Part shown: positions 1-7,909 of the stretch, piece by piece
Numbering within the stretch: the stretch's first letter is position 1
How the letters are laid out: every line of letters starts with the position of its first letter
Origin: Denitratisoma sp. DHT3
GTDB lineage: Bacteria > Pseudomonadota > Gammaproteobacteria > Burkholderiales > Rhodocyclaceae
Length of the DNA: 64,000 nucleotides
Assembly (NCBI RefSeq): GCF_007833355.1
Contig: NZ_CP020914.1
Coordinates: 792,047 to 856,046 of the forward strand
Direction of reading: 5' to 3'
The notes under the pieces: generated by a model
Databases searched by the model: none
What the model was told of the DNA's origin: nothing
What the model saw: only the letters and a program-made list of their open reading frames with translations
Made by a program: the position numbers and the translations under genes

Positions 1-860
1 TACGTGTTGTCGTAGCTGTTGTAGATTCGACTGTTCTGGGTGCTGAAGCTCAGCGAGCGCGCCGAGAAATCCACCGTGGCATTCATGCTGGCATGAGTAT
101 CCGGCGGTTCGGCGCCGTTGGCGAGAAAGTAGGTCCCACTGATATTGCCGGCGTAGCTTGCCGTGCCGGTCGAGGGAATGCTGGCGGGATCGGTTGCGCT
201 GCCATAAACGAATGAACCGTTCACACCTTGGGCCGTGCTGCCGGTCGTTCGATCCTCGAACCAGGTCCCGAAAGTCATGTAGGCATACGACTCATGCGCC
301 TCGCCGGGCGCGTAGCTGCCGTTGACGACAGTTTTCTCCATGGATGTTTGGAGCGATATGTCGTTCTCGACCGCGCCGCCCGATGCATTTGCCCAGGCTC
401 CACCGGTGTGATTTTGAATTTTTGCGCCATTGACGCCGTCCGTTATCGTCATGCTGGCGGCGCCGCTTTCGCTGGCGTGGATGGCATTGATCGTGGCGGA
501 GGTGACGTTACCGGCAGACTCCCCACGTCCGACCGAGCCCGTGGTGGTCAGGGTCATGTTTTGGTCGGTTTTGACCTCTCCGGCGTTGACGTTGCTCACC
601 ACGTCGCCAACGATCGTGGCGGTTACGGTAAAGCTGGTCGAAATACCCGCATTCGATGGCCCCGTGGGCGTGGTGGGGTTGGTGGGGGTCGTCGGATTGG
701 TCGGATTGGTTGGTGTGGCCGGGTCAGGGTTGGCTGGCGTTACAGGTGTTTGTGGGCTCGGAGAGGCGGGGTTGGAACCGCTGCCGAAACAGCCGGAAAG
801 TGCCAGACTGAGCGTGGTCATGACCAGAGAGGTGCGAAGGACGGAACGAACCGCGATCAT
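1..860 (-). CDS. TbpB-like surface lipoprotein, 3' end beyond window
   Basis: Reading leftwards from ATG at 860, the frame stays open to the window edge (286 codons). Residues 1-24 form a lipoprotein signal with lipobox LSGC and acylated Cys24. A low-complexity Pro/Thr/Asn linker follows (about residues 30-67, repeated TNP/TTP units), then a Gly/Ser/Thr-rich beta-strand domain. The distal part (a YAGNISGTYF motif followed by ATVDFSARSLSFS) resembles the beta-barrel lobe of transferrin-binding-protein-B-like, Slam-exported lipoproteins. That family is surface-anchored and often binds metal or haem carriers; a ligand here is unknown. It is divergent from an XRE regulator with palindromes between the two, which suggests regulated expression. 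The fold assignment is by motif shape only. Confidence 0.72.
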   Translation of the reverse strand, partial: MIAVRSVLRTSLVMTTLSLALSGCFGSGSNPASPSPQTPVTPANPDPATPTNPTNPTTPTNPTTPTGPSNAGISTSFTVTATIVGDVVSNVNAGEVKTDQNMTLTTTGSVGRGESAGNVTSATINAIHASESGAASMTITDGVNGAKIQNHTGGAWANASGGAVENDISLQTSMEKTVVNGSYAPGEAHESYAYMTFGTWFEDRTTGSTAQGVNGSFVYGSATDPASIPSTGTASYAGNISGTYFLANGAEPPDTHASMNATVDFSARSLSFSTQNSRIYNSYDNT

Positions 861-899
861 TTGAAATATCCCCTTTTTGACGTATGTTGGAAAGGTAAT

Positions 900-950
900 A
901 TATTCGCATAGCGAATATTAATTCGCAATACGATTTTTCGTGATGCGAAT
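900..950. promoter_or_regulatory. Nested palindromes between lipoprotein and XRE regulator
   Basis: A perfect 19-bp palindrome, ATATTCGCATAGCGAATAT, lies at 900-918. It is followed by a second inverted pair, ATTCGCA at 921-927 and TGCGAAT at 944-950, with inner ACGA/TCGT arms at 930-933 and 938-941. All share the half-site ATTCGCA. They lie in the 110-bp gap between the divergent lipoprotein (start 860) and regulator (start 971). A plausible leftward promoter for the lipoprotein (TTGCGA, 17 bp, GAATAT) overlaps them. They are the obvious operator candidates for the adjacent helix-turn-helix protein; this is inference. Confidence 0.6.
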
Positions 951-970
951 GCTGCCTTACGCTCTGCACC

Positions 971-1312
971 ATGAAAATCGGTGCAGTCATACGAAACCTT
1001 CGCTTGGAGCATGGGATGACCCAGGAAGAGCTGGCGTTTCGTTGCAACGCGACGGCAGGTACAGTTTCCCGAATCGAGACGGATCGCCATTACCCCGGCG
1101 AACAGTTGCTGGATATGCTGGCCGTTGCGCTTGGTATCCGGGTCTATGAGTTGATGGCGAGGGCCGAGGGGATTTGTTTACCGGCCAGGATTCAGCCGGA
1201 CAATGAAGACGAGAAAGTCTTGTTGAATCACTTCCGGGGAATGAGAATGGACCGGCGCCGCTTGCTCCTGGAAGTGGCGGAGCATTTCGCTCAGAGTTCT
1301 ACAACCCAGTAG
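971..1312 (+). CDS. XRE-family transcriptional regulator
   Basis: A 113-aa protein with an N-terminal Cro/CI helix-turn-helix at about residues 7-62. The recognition region includes MTQEELAFRCNATAGTVSRIE, trimmed here to its core MTQEELAF..TVSRIE, followed by a third helix ending near LGIRVYELM. The C-terminal 45 residues are charged, have no recognisable sensor domain and end in a short amphipathic helix. There is no clear Shine-Dalgarno sequence before ATG 971, so the transcript may be leaderless or weakly translated. It is divergent from the TbpB-like lipoprotein and is probably autoregulatory through the ATTCGCA palindromes. Confidence 0.85.
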   Translation: MKIGAVIRNLRLEHGMTQEELAFRCNATAGTVSRIETDRHYPGEQLLDMLAVALGIRVYELMARAEGICLPARIQPDNEDEKVLLNHFRGMRMDRRRLLLEVAEHFAQSSTTQ

Positions 1313-1432
1313 GCGAGCATGAGGAGTGCGGAGGGGGTCGGGGTCGGTCCCGCTTCCTCACGCGCTTCGTTCTTGGCGTGGTCGATTTTCCAATAGACTG
1401 ATCGCCCGCGACCTTCCTCCCAGGCATTTGCA

Positions 1433-2095
1433 ATGAATTTCCCCGATGCCCTGTTCACCTTCCCATGGTCCGTCGCGGCCTGGGCGTTGCTCGGCGCGCT
1501 GATTCTGGCGAGCGCCTGGAGCGCGCCCTGGAGGCGTCTGGCCGAGGACGACCAGCTCAATGTCTGGGCGGGCGCCATCGTCGTGCTGATGCTGCTCTGG
1601 AGCATGAAGGCCGGCGTCAAGCCGGGGCTGAACCTGCATCTCCTGGGCGTCACCGCGCTGACGTTGATGTTCGGCTGGCAACTGGCCGTGCTCGGGCTGT
1701 GCGTGGTGCTGGCGGCGGTGACCGTCAACGGCGGCGCGGGCTGGCAGAGCTACGGCTTGAACGGCCTGGTGATGGTAGTGTTCCCGGTGCTGGTATCGCA
1801 GGCCTTGATGCGCCTGGTGACGCGTCGCCTGCCGGCCAATCTTTTCGTCTATGTGTTTTGCGCGGCCTTTCTCGGCGCGGCGCTGGTCACGGCCGCCACG
1901 GGTGTCCTGGCGGCACTGCTGCTCTGGACGGCGGATGTCTATGGCGCCGAGACGCTGCTGGGTGAGTTCCTGCCGTATTTCCTGCTGCTGGGGTTTGCCG
2001 AAGCCTGGCTCAACGGCGCCGCGATCACGCTGATGGTGGTCTATCGTCCCCATTTGGTGGGAAGCTTCGACGAACGGCGCTACCTGTCGAAGTAG
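1433..2095 (+). CDS. CbiM/NikM-like energy-coupling permease protein
   Basis: A 220-aa polytopic inner-membrane protein with about six hydrophobic segments (near residues 11-30, 45-60, 68-97, 108-128, 138-165 and 178-203). The segment around residues 66-83, with His69 in NLHLLGVTALTLMFGW, matches the conserved core of the CbiM/NikM metal-transport family (PDB-independent, family knowledge; COG3235-type betaproteobacterial members). CbiM proteins form the substrate-binding unit of cobalt/nickel ECF transporters, but no T-component, ATPase or CbiN-like partner is adjacent, so substrate and partners are unknown. No riboswitch was recognised upstream (1313-1432). A 9-bp hairpin follows the stop. 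Confidence 0.7.
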   Translation: MNFPDALFTFPWSVAAWALLGALILASAWSAPWRRLAEDDQLNVWAGAIVVLMLLWSMKAGVKPGLNLHLLGVTALTLMFGWQLAVLGLCVVLAAVTVNGGAGWQSYGLNGLVMVVFPVLVSQALMRLVTRRLPANLFVYVFCAAFLGAALVTAATGVLAALLLWTADVYGAETLLGEFLPYFLLLGFAEAWLNGAAITLMVVYRPHLVGSFDERRYLSK

Positions 2096-2121
2096 CTGGC
2101 GGGACGGAGTGGGGCAGGGGT

Positions 2122-2144
2122 GGCCCGTTCCGAGCGAACGGGCC
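2122..2144. terminator. Hairpin between convergent genes
   Basis: Perfect 9-bp inverted repeat GGCCCGTTC / GAACGGGCC with a CGAGC loop, between the convergent permease (ends 2095) and ETF-QO (ends 2156). Neither side has a clear T-run, so termination is inferred from position. Confidence 0.5.
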
Positions 2145-2155
2145 ATCTGCCGGAC

Positions 2156-3787
2156 TTACATGTTGGTGTAGATCGGGCCTTCGCCGCCCTGCGGCACCAC
2201 CCAGTTGATGTTCTGGGTCGGGTCCTTGATGTCGCAGGTCTTGCAGTGCACGCAGTTCTGGGCGTTGATCTGCAGGCGCGGGTTGCTGCCGTCGTCGTTG
2301 CGCACGATCTCGTACACGCCGGCCGGGCAATAGCGCTGCTCGGGGGCGTCGTACTTGGCCAGATTCACCTGGACCGGCACGCTGGCGTCCTTCAGGGTCA
2401 GGTGGCAGGGTTCGTTTTCCTCATGGTTGGTGTTGGAGAGGAACACGGAAGACAGCCGGTCGAAGGTCAGCACGCCGTCGGGTTTGGGGTACTGGATCGG
2501 TTCGCACTCGGAGGCCAGCTTGAGCTTGGCGTGGTCGGCGCTGTTGCGCAGGGTCCAGGGCGCCTTGCCCTTGAACAGGATCTGGTCGACGCCCACCATC
2601 AGCGCGCCCAGGTAGGTGCCCTTGCTCATCCAGGGCTTGAAGTTGCGCGCCTTGTGGAGTTCCTGATAGAGCCAGGACTGGCGGAACTTCTCGGGATAGG
2701 TGGTCAGCTCGTCGAGCTGGCGCTCCGCGCCCAGGGCTTCGGCGATGGACTCGGCGACCATCATGCCGCTCTTGATCGCGGCGTGCGAGCCCTTGATGCG
2801 GGACGCGTTGAGGAAGCCGGCGTCGTCGCCGATCAGGGCGCCGCCCGGGAAGATCAGCTTGGGCAGCGACTGCAGGCCGCCGGCGGCGATGGCGCGGGCG
2901 CCGTAGGACAGGCGCTTGCCGCCTTCGAAGAAGCCGCGGATCTTGGGATGGGTCTTGTAGCGCTGGAACTCCTCGAACGGGGAGAGATAGGGGTTGCTGT
3001 AGCCCAGGCCGACGACGAAGCCCACCGCCACCAGGTTCTCGCCGAAGTGGTAGAGGAAGGAGCCGCCATAGGTGTCGGAGGACAGGGGCCAGCCGGCGGT
3101 GTGCATCACCAAGCCCTTGACGTGCTTCTCGGGCTTGATCTCCCACAACTCCTTGATGCCGATGCCGTAGGTCTGGGGATCGGCGCCGTTGCGCAGGTTG
3201 AACTTGGCTTCCAGCTGCTTGCCCAGGTGGCCACGGCAACCCTCGGCGAACAGGGTGTATTTGCCGAGCAGTTCCATGCCGGGCTGATAGGCGTCGGTGG
3301 GCTGGCCGTCCTTGCCGACACCCATGTCGCCGGTGGCCACGCCGCGGACCGCGCCGTTCTCGTCGAACAGCACTTCCGCGCCGGCGAAGCCGGGATAGAT
3401 TTCCACGCCCAGCGCTTCGGCCTGCTGGCCCAGCCAGCGGGTCACCTGGCCGAGGCTGATCACGTAGTTGCCGTGGTTGATGAAGCAGTCGGGCAGCAGC
3501 GCGTTGGGCACCTGGAAGCCGCCGGTTTCGGTGAGGAACACGAAACGGTCTTCGGTGACCTCGGTGTCCAGGGGAGCGCCCTGTTCCTTCCAGTCGGGGA
3601 TCAACTCGGTCAGCGCCTGAGGATCCATGACCGCGCCGGAAAGGATATGGGCGCCGATTTCCGAGCCTTTCTCGATCAGGCAGACGTTGATCTCGGCGTT
3701 GAGCTGCTTCAGGCGAATCGCCGCTGCCAGCCCGGCCGGGCCGCCGCCGACGATCACCACGTCAAATTCCATCGATTCGCGTTCCAT
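2156..3787 (-). CDS. Electron transfer flavoprotein-ubiquinone oxidoreductase
   Basis: A 543-aa membrane-associated flavoprotein that passes electrons from reduced ETF, and so from acyl-CoA dehydrogenases, to quinone. Residues 8-30 carry the FAD dinucleotide motif VVIVGGGPAGLAAA. The C-terminus has the [4Fe-4S] ligands Cys487, Cys512, Cys515 and Cys518, the last three in CVHCKTCDIKDP. Length matches the family (about 545). A second in-frame ATG six codons in (3772) directly precedes the FAD motif and could be the true start. No etfAB genes are in the window. A TATAAT on the minus strand at 3826-3831 is a plausible -10 box. Confidence 0.95.
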   Translation of the reverse strand: MERESMEFDVVIVGGGPAGLAAAIRLKQLNAEINVCLIEKGSEIGAHILSGAVMDPQALTELIPDWKEQGAPLDTEVTEDRFVFLTETGGFQVPNALLPDCFINHGNYVISLGQVTRWLGQQAEALGVEIYPGFAGAEVLFDENGAVRGVATGDMGVGKDGQPTDAYQPGMELLGKYTLFAEGCRGHLGKQLEAKFNLRNGADPQTYGIGIKELWEIKPEKHVKGLVMHTAGWPLSSDTYGGSFLYHFGENLVAVGFVVGLGYSNPYLSPFEEFQRYKTHPKIRGFFEGGKRLSYGARAIAAGGLQSLPKLIFPGGALIGDDAGFLNASRIKGSHAAIKSGMMVAESIAEALGAERQLDELTTYPEKFRQSWLYQELHKARNFKPWMSKGTYLGALMVGVDQILFKGKAPWTLRNSADHAKLKLASECEPIQYPKPDGVLTFDRLSSVFLSNTNHEENEPCHLTLKDASVPVQVNLAKYDAPEQRYCPAGVYEIVRNDDGSNPRLQINAQNCVHCKTCDIKDPTQNINWVVPQGGEGPIYTNM

Positions 3788-3904
3788 GGGGTCCTCGCTA
3801 GATAAGTGCCAATACAGAACTCATAATTATACGTTGATAGGCTCGAACATCCGTTCGCAATCGCACTGCCAAACAGGGCCGACCACGCACCTGTTTCTTC
3901 TCCT

Positions 3905-4639
3905 TCAAGGAAGCCAGGCCGGCGGCAGCGCATCGCGCCAGCCGAGGGCCTCGACCAGCCGGGCGAAGTCACCGTCGAGGGGCGCGGTGATGGCGAGGGG
4001 CCGGCCGCTGGCGGGATGGCGGAATTCCAGTTCGACACACGCCAGCAGCAGCCGGCGGCTGTCGAAGCGCTCGGCGAACATGCGGTTGTGGCGGCCCTTG
4101 CCATGTGTGGCGTCGCCGATGATGGGGTGGGCGATGTGCTTCATGTGGCGCCGCAACTGGTGGCGCCGGCCGGTGACCGGCTCCAGTTGCATCAGGGCGT
4201 AGCGGCTGGTGGGATAGCGGTCCACCGCGATCGGCAGTTCCACGCTGGCCAGGCGCCGGTAGCGGGTCAAGGCCGCCTGGGGCGGGGCCGGCGTGTCCGG
4301 CGCCCGTTCGTATGCATCGGGCTGGCGGCTCAGGGGATGGTCGATTTCTCCCGCCACAGCGGGATGGCCCCGCACCACGGCGAGATAGGTCTTGCGCACG
4401 CCGCTCCAGTCCAGGACTATGCCGCGCACGGTGGCGAAGAGCAGGATGCCGGACGTGCCGCGGTCCAGCCGGTGCAGGGGATGGACCGGAATGCCGAGCT
4501 GGTCGCGCAGCATCTGCACGGCGAAGCGGGTCTCATGGCGGGCCAGGTCGGAGCGGTGCACGAGGAGTCCGGCGGGCTTGTGGACGGCGACCAGGGTCTC
4601 GTCCCGGTACAGGATGGGCAGGATTTCCGTGGAACTCAT
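3905..4639 (-). CDS. truC: tRNA pseudouridine synthase TruC-like
   Basis: A 244-aa RluA-family pseudouridine synthase without an S4 domain. The catalytic loop HRLDRGTSG lies at residues 56-64 with the nucleophile Asp59, and VTGRRHQLRRHMKHIAHPI is the conserved RNA-binding/structural motif. The absence of an S4 domain, the length and the HP-L-HRLDRGTSG context fit TruC, which modifies U65 of tRNA. RluA-type rRNA synthases are an alternative. It is divergent from the PPOX-fold gene with 71 bp between starts. Confidence 0.8.
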   Translation of the reverse strand: MSSTEILPILYRDETLVAVHKPAGLLVHRSDLARHETRFAVQMLRDQLGIPVHPLHRLDRGTSGILLFATVRGIVLDWSGVRKTYLAVVRGHPAVAGEIDHPLSRQPDAYERAPDTPAPPQAALTRYRRLASVELPIAVDRYPTSRYALMQLEPVTGRRHQLRRHMKHIAHPIIGDATHGKGRHNRMFAERFDSRRLLLACVELEFRHPASGRPLAITAPLDGDFARLVEALGWRDALPPAWLP

Positions 4640-4710
4640 GGGTTTGCGGACAATGGCGGGCGCGATATTCTCGTACTATCCGAAGCCTCGCACCCTATCA
4701 GGAGATCGCC

Positions 4711-5085
4711 GTGAATCACAATCTGGACTCCGCCCGCTATCTGAATCTGGCCACCTCCCGCCGCAATGGCGAGAGCGTCGCCACGCCGGTCTGGTTCGCC
4801 GCCGAAGCCGGAGGGCTGTATGTCTTTTCGGCGGGACAGGCGGGCAAGGTGAAGCGGATCCGCCATTCGCCGCAGGTCCGTGTGGCGCCCTGCGACGTAC
4901 GGGGCCGCCTGCTCGGACACTGGCAGGACGCGCGGGCCCATCTGGTTGATGATGCGGAGGAATGCGCCCGGGGCTACGCCGCCCTGCGCCGCAAGTACGG
5001 CTGGCAGATGGCGCTGCTGGATTTCTTTTCGCGCCTGGGCGGCCGCATCGGGCAGCGGCAGTTGATCCGCATCGAACTCTCTTAG
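4711..5085 (+). CDS. PPOX-class flavin/F420-binding split-barrel protein
   Basis: A 124-aa protein of the pyridoxamine-phosphate-oxidase-like split-barrel fold. Strand motifs include LATSRRNGESVATPVWF (about residues 13-29), LYVFSAGQAGKVKRIR and VRVAPCDVRGRLLG, typical of small deazaflavin- or FMN-dependent reductases of the Rv2061 type. The start is GTG 4711: it follows AGGAGA at about 4700-4705 with proper spacing, and an upstream extension in the same frame would overlap the divergent truC. Substrate unknown. The stop is followed at once by a dispersed repeat. Confidence 0.75.
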   Translation: MNHNLDSARYLNLATSRRNGESVATPVWFAAEAGGLYVFSAGQAGKVKRIRHSPQVRVAPCDVRGRLLGHWQDARAHLVDDAEECARGYAALRRKYGWQMALLDFFSRLGGRIGQRQLIRIELS

Positions 5086-5086
5086 C

Positions 5087-5225
5087 GTGAAAAATGAGCT
5101 TTCCCGCCGGGCCGTCCCAAGGGAAAGCGGCACGCGGCGCCAGCCGCAACCTATCGGTGCTGCTACAGCGTTCCCCGTGATATCGAGCGCAGCGAGCCCT
5201 ATCGCCCCCCCCCCGGAGGGGGCGA
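5087..5225. repeat. Dispersed non-coding repeat, copy A
   Basis: This intergenic stretch shares two blocks with 59674-59912. The first is TGAAAAATGAGCTTT..CCGGGC.G.CCCAAGGGAAA. The second is a longer core from CACGCGGCGCC through CGCAACCTATCGGT to CCCCGTGATATCGAGC GCAGCGAG (5130-5195), with 28- and 24-base exact runs separated by a few mismatches and one indel. Both copies end in a C-run/G-run (CCCC..GGAGGGGG). It lies between the convergent PPOX gene and ychJ. No coding potential. Family unknown to me. Confidence 0.8.
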
Positions 5226-5235
5226 GCCTTTCCAG

Positions 5236-5616
5236 TCAGGCCGGGAACTCCCCATCCACGTAATACCAGCAGCCATCCTCGCGGCGGAAGCGGCTCGATT
5301 CGTGAAGGCGGTGGGCGCGGCCGCCCACCTTGTAGCGGGCGACGAATTCCACCACGGCATTGTCCGTCCCCAGGGTTTCATGGCGCTTCACGCTCAGTCC
5401 TAGCCATTTCGGCGCCGGCGCCAGATCGAGACTGACCGGCCGGGTGGTCGGATGCCAGGTGCCGAGCAGATAGGATTCGAGCGCCAGCACATAGGCACTG
5501 TAGCGGCTGCGCATCAGGGCTTCCGCGGTGGCGGCCGGTTTTCCGGCGTGGCAGGGGCCGCAGCAGTCGGCGTAGGGTTTGCCGCTGCCGCAGGGACAAG
5601 AAATTGGTGTGGACAT
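5236..5616 (-). CDS. ychJ: YchJ family SEC-C metal-binding protein
   Basis: A 126-aa protein of the UPF0225/YchJ family. The N-terminal SEC-C zinc motif has Cys7, Cys9, Cys18 and Cys19 (CPCGSGKPYADCCG), and the body is an NTF2-like domain with the signature ALMRSRYSAYV (residues 33-43). SEC-C motifs bind zinc and can contact ribosomes or SecB; the function of YchJ itself is not established. E. coli YchJ is slightly longer and carries a second SEC-C at its C-terminus, which is missing here. Confidence 0.9.
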   Translation of the reverse strand: MSTPISCPCGSGKPYADCCGPCHAGKPAATAEALMRSRYSAYVLALESYLLGTWHPTTRPVSLDLAPAPKWLGLSVKRHETLGTDNAVVEFVARYKVGGRAHRLHESSRFRREDGCWYYVDGEFPA

Positions 5617-5767
5617 GGCGCGGTGACACGGGGGAGGGCGTGGGGCGCGATCATATAACGCCGTCCGGGCCGGAAGTCGTTCCCGCAGTTCTCCAGTCCG
5701 ATGACTCGTAATCGAGGCAACGTCGGACCGAGCGCCAGCGCACTGAAATGAATTTCACCCTTTGTCC

Positions 5768-5796
5768 TTGCGCCAGAAAAAAGTTCTGCCTATAAT
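5768..5796 (+). promoter_or_regulatory. Promoter of tRNA-Asn
   Basis: TTGCGC at 5768-5773, a 17-bp spacer and a perfect TATAAT at 5791-5796, placing the start about 8 bases before the mature tRNA (5812). Confidence 0.75.
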
Positions 5797-5811
5797 GCGC
5801 GCCTCTGCTGT

Positions 5812-5887
5812 TCCCCGATAGCTCAGTCGGTAGAGCGCCGGACTGTTAATCCGTAGGTCCCTGGTTCGAGCCCAGGTCGGGGAGCCA
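5812..5887 (+). tRNA. tRNA-Asn (GTT)
   Basis: 76-nt cloverleaf. Acceptor TCCCCGA (5812-5818) pairs with TCGGGGA (5877-5883), with discriminator G and an encoded CCA. The anticodon loop CTGTTAA gives GTT, and the T-loop is GGTTCGAGCC. It is a single gene with its own promoter and terminator. Confidence 0.98.
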
Positions 5888-5896
5888 AAAATAAGA

Positions 5897-5926
5897 GGGG
5901 CGATTCCAGACGGGTCGCCCCTTTCT
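5897..5926 (+). terminator. Terminator of tRNA-Asn
   Basis: 7-bp stem GGGGCGA (5897-5903) / TCGCCCC (5915-5921) followed by TTTCTATTT, 10 bases after the tRNA CCA. Confidence 0.85.
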
Positions 5927-5984
5927 ATTTGTCAAAAAGACAGGCAAGATTGCCGAGATACTTGGAAGAGCGGCCTTTCGATCC

Positions 5985-6203
5985 ATGTCCGATACTGCAT
6001 ACTGTTACCACTGTCAGCGCCATCACCCGAAAGAGGAGATGCGCCAGATTGAAACCAAGACTGGCAAGCGCTGGCGCTGCATCAAGAGTATTGAAGCCAC
6101 CAAGGGCGGGCGCCTCGCCCGCGAGGCTTTTGGTCGTCAGACCACCGATGCGAACAAGGCCGAAGCCAAGAGCAAGGCTCGCCTGGTCAACGCCGAGCGC
6201 TGA
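5985..6203 (+). CDS. Small Cys/His protein of unknown function
   Basis: A 72-aa basic protein with a Cys7-x2-Cys10 pair, His13/His14 and Cys32, which could form a single zinc site (YCYHCQRHH..RWRC). The C-terminal half is Ala/Lys-rich and helical. I do not recognise the family. The coding call rests on the orderly Cys pattern and a downstream-of-tRNA position without competing genes. The only purine-rich upstream segment (GGAAGAG near 5964) is rather far from ATG 5985, so the start is uncertain. Confidence 0.55.
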   Translation: MSDTAYCYHCQRHHPKEEMRQIETKTGKRWRCIKSIEATKGGRLAREAFGRQTTDANKAEAKSKARLVNAER

Positions 6204-6290
6204 TCCGCGCCTTCCCTGCAGCACGTAGCGCACCGTCCGCTCCACCGATGGGCGCGGCGCGGTGTCGCGGTGGTGTCATGGCGGGCGCCG

Positions 6291-7193
6291 TCAGTCCTCT
6301 TCGATTTCCCCGCCCAGGGCCTGGACTAGATCCGTCAACAGGTGAGTGAGTTCTCCCGTCATCAGGGTGAACTCGATATCGAACAGTTCGTCGTTGTCCT
6401 GGGCCTGTTTTTCGGCATCTTCCTTGAGGATGTCGAGGAAGGCCAGTCGCTTGATCTCCAGCTTGTCCGTCAGGATGAAGGAGATGCGGTCGTTCCAGGT
6501 CAGCGCCAGGCGGGTGGGCTGCTTGCCCTGTTCCAGGTGGGCGCGGATCTCGTCCCCATCCAGCGCATGGCGCACATAGCGGACAGTGGCCTGCTCGTTG
6601 CCGTGCGCGCGCAGTTCGCAATCCCGGTCCACGGTGAAGCCGGCGGGCGCCTCTCCCGAGGCAAGCCAGTCGGCCATTGCCGCCGCCGGCGACAATTGAG
6701 TGCGCAGGCGGGAAATGGGCGCTTCGTCGAGGGATTTGCCCAATACATCGAGGATCTCGTCGGCACGAGCGATGCTGGCGGCGTCCATGCATAGCCAGCC
6801 GTTGACGGGATCGAGCCACACCGACGTGGAACGGTAGCGGCTGAAGGCGCGGGGCAGCAGTTCCATGGTCACCTGGTCGCGGATTTCCTGCATCTGCTTG
6901 CGGCCCGGGCGATAGCCCTGTTCTTCCTCGAAGTGACGGGCGCGTTCCTGCGCTTCCTGCTTGACCACCGCGCCTGGCAGCAATTTCTGTTCGCTGCCGA
7001 GGGTGATCAGCCATTGGCGATTCAGGCTGTGCACCAACTGATCGTTGCCGCGCGGCGAAATCCAGCCTCGGCTTTGGGCATCCTGGCTGCCGCAGGCCTG
7101 GAATAGCTGGCGGGAAAGCTGTTGCTCGAACTCGGCGAGAGGCAGCGTCCAATTGCCGGGAATGCGAAAGACTTGCAGATTACGGAACCACAT
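6291..7193 (-). CDS. rdgC: Recombination-associated protein RdgC
   Basis: A 300-aa protein beginning MWFRNLQVFRI, characteristic of RdgC, with the family's length (E. coli 303). RdgC forms a ring-shaped dimer around DNA, restrains RecA and in Neisseria affects pilin variation. Further hallmark segments are GWISPRG near residue 43 and the acidic C-terminus (GGEIEED). It is monocistronic on the minus strand, with 80 bp separating it from the upstream peroxiredoxin gene. Confidence 0.95.
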   Translation of the reverse strand: MWFRNLQVFRIPGNWTLPLAEFEQQLSRQLFQACGSQDAQSRGWISPRGNDQLVHSLNRQWLITLGSEQKLLPGAVVKQEAQERARHFEEEQGYRPGRKQMQEIRDQVTMELLPRAFSRYRSTSVWLDPVNGWLCMDAASIARADEILDVLGKSLDEAPISRLRTQLSPAAAMADWLASGEAPAGFTVDRDCELRAHGNEQATVRYVRHALDGDEIRAHLEQGKQPTRLALTWNDRISFILTDKLEIKRLAFLDILKEDAEKQAQDNDELFDIEFTLMTGELTHLLTDLVQALGGEIEED

Positions 7194-7273
7194 CGTCGGG
7201 AAGCCCTGGCGAAAAAGGAAGCGATTCTATCGCCTCGGGGTGGATGTCCGTCTTCAGATATCCGCCTCTCGCC

Positions 7274-7816
7274 TCATTGCGCCGCGGCCGTCAGGGTTTG
7301 CAGATCGCGGATGATCTCCGCCGAGTGGCGGGAAACCTTGACCGACAAATAGCGGCGGGCAATATTGCCCTGCGGATCGATCAGAAAGGTGTATCGCTTG
7401 GCGAACTTCATCAGCCACAGATCGTAGAGCGCGCCGTAACGGCCTGCCACCGCGCCGTCCTTGTCGGCCAGCAGTGGGAAGGGCAGGTGGTATTTCTCGG
7501 CGAAGGCCTTATGGGACGCGCTGTCGTCCACGCTGATGCCCACCACCTGCGCGCCGAGGGCGGCGAGCTTGTGCAGGTCGTCGCGAAAAGCGCAAGCCTC
7601 GGTGGTGCAGCCGGGCGTGTCGTCCTTGGGATAGAAGTACAGCACCACCCATGTGCCGCGCCATTCTTCCAGCGCGCGGGTCTTTCCCGCCTGGTCCGGC
7701 AGGGCAAAGGCGGGAGCCGGCGTATCGACGGCGGGCGGTTCCCCGGCCCAGGCGGAGGGCGCCGACAATCCTAGAAATGTGCAGATCAGGCGGACCGGCC
7801 GCTTCCAGAGATTCAT
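7274..7816 (-). CDS. Exported PrxQ/BCP-type peroxiredoxin
   Basis: A 180-aa thiol peroxidase. Residues 1-24 are a Sec signal peptide (basic start MNLWKRPVR, hydrophobic core, cleavage after AWA). The mature AhpC/TSA-fold domain has peroxidatic Cys70 in DTPGCTTEACAF and resolving Cys75 five residues later, the PrxQ arrangement. An export signal is unusual for BCP proteins, so this one probably detoxifies peroxide in the periplasm. The second BCP homologue at 36921-37433 is cytosolic and lacks the resolving Cys. Confidence 0.88.
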   Translation of the reverse strand: MNLWKRPVRLICTFLGLSAPSAWAGEPPAVDTPAPAFALPDQAGKTRALEEWRGTWVVLYFYPKDDTPGCTTEACAFRDDLHKLAALGAQVVGISVDDSASHKAFAEKYHLPFPLLADKDGAVAGRYGALYDLWLMKFAKRYTFLIDPQGNIARRYLSVKVSRHSAEIIRDLQTLTAAAQ

Positions 7817-7909
7817 GACGGATTCCTTGTGCTGAGATTCATTGGAGACTGCGCTTTCCCGTCGCGAGATTCAAGCGTATTGCCGACAGGGACTTTGGGA
7901 TGAGGATAT

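Noticed and set aside
228..911. Two overlapping plus-strand open frames at the left end
   Set aside because: They lie opposite the minus-strand lipoprotein, which has a lipobox, a TbpB-like domain and good codon use; the plus-strand products are Gly/Arg-rich shadows.
1313..1432. Possible cobalamin or nickel riboswitch before the CbiM-like gene
   Set aside because: The 120-base gap is short and lacks a recognisable B12-box; only a weak GC hairpin is seen.
2120..3805. 561-codon plus-strand open frame
   Set aside because: It runs antisense to ETF-QO, whose FAD and Fe-S motifs are complete. High GC leaves the opposite frame open.
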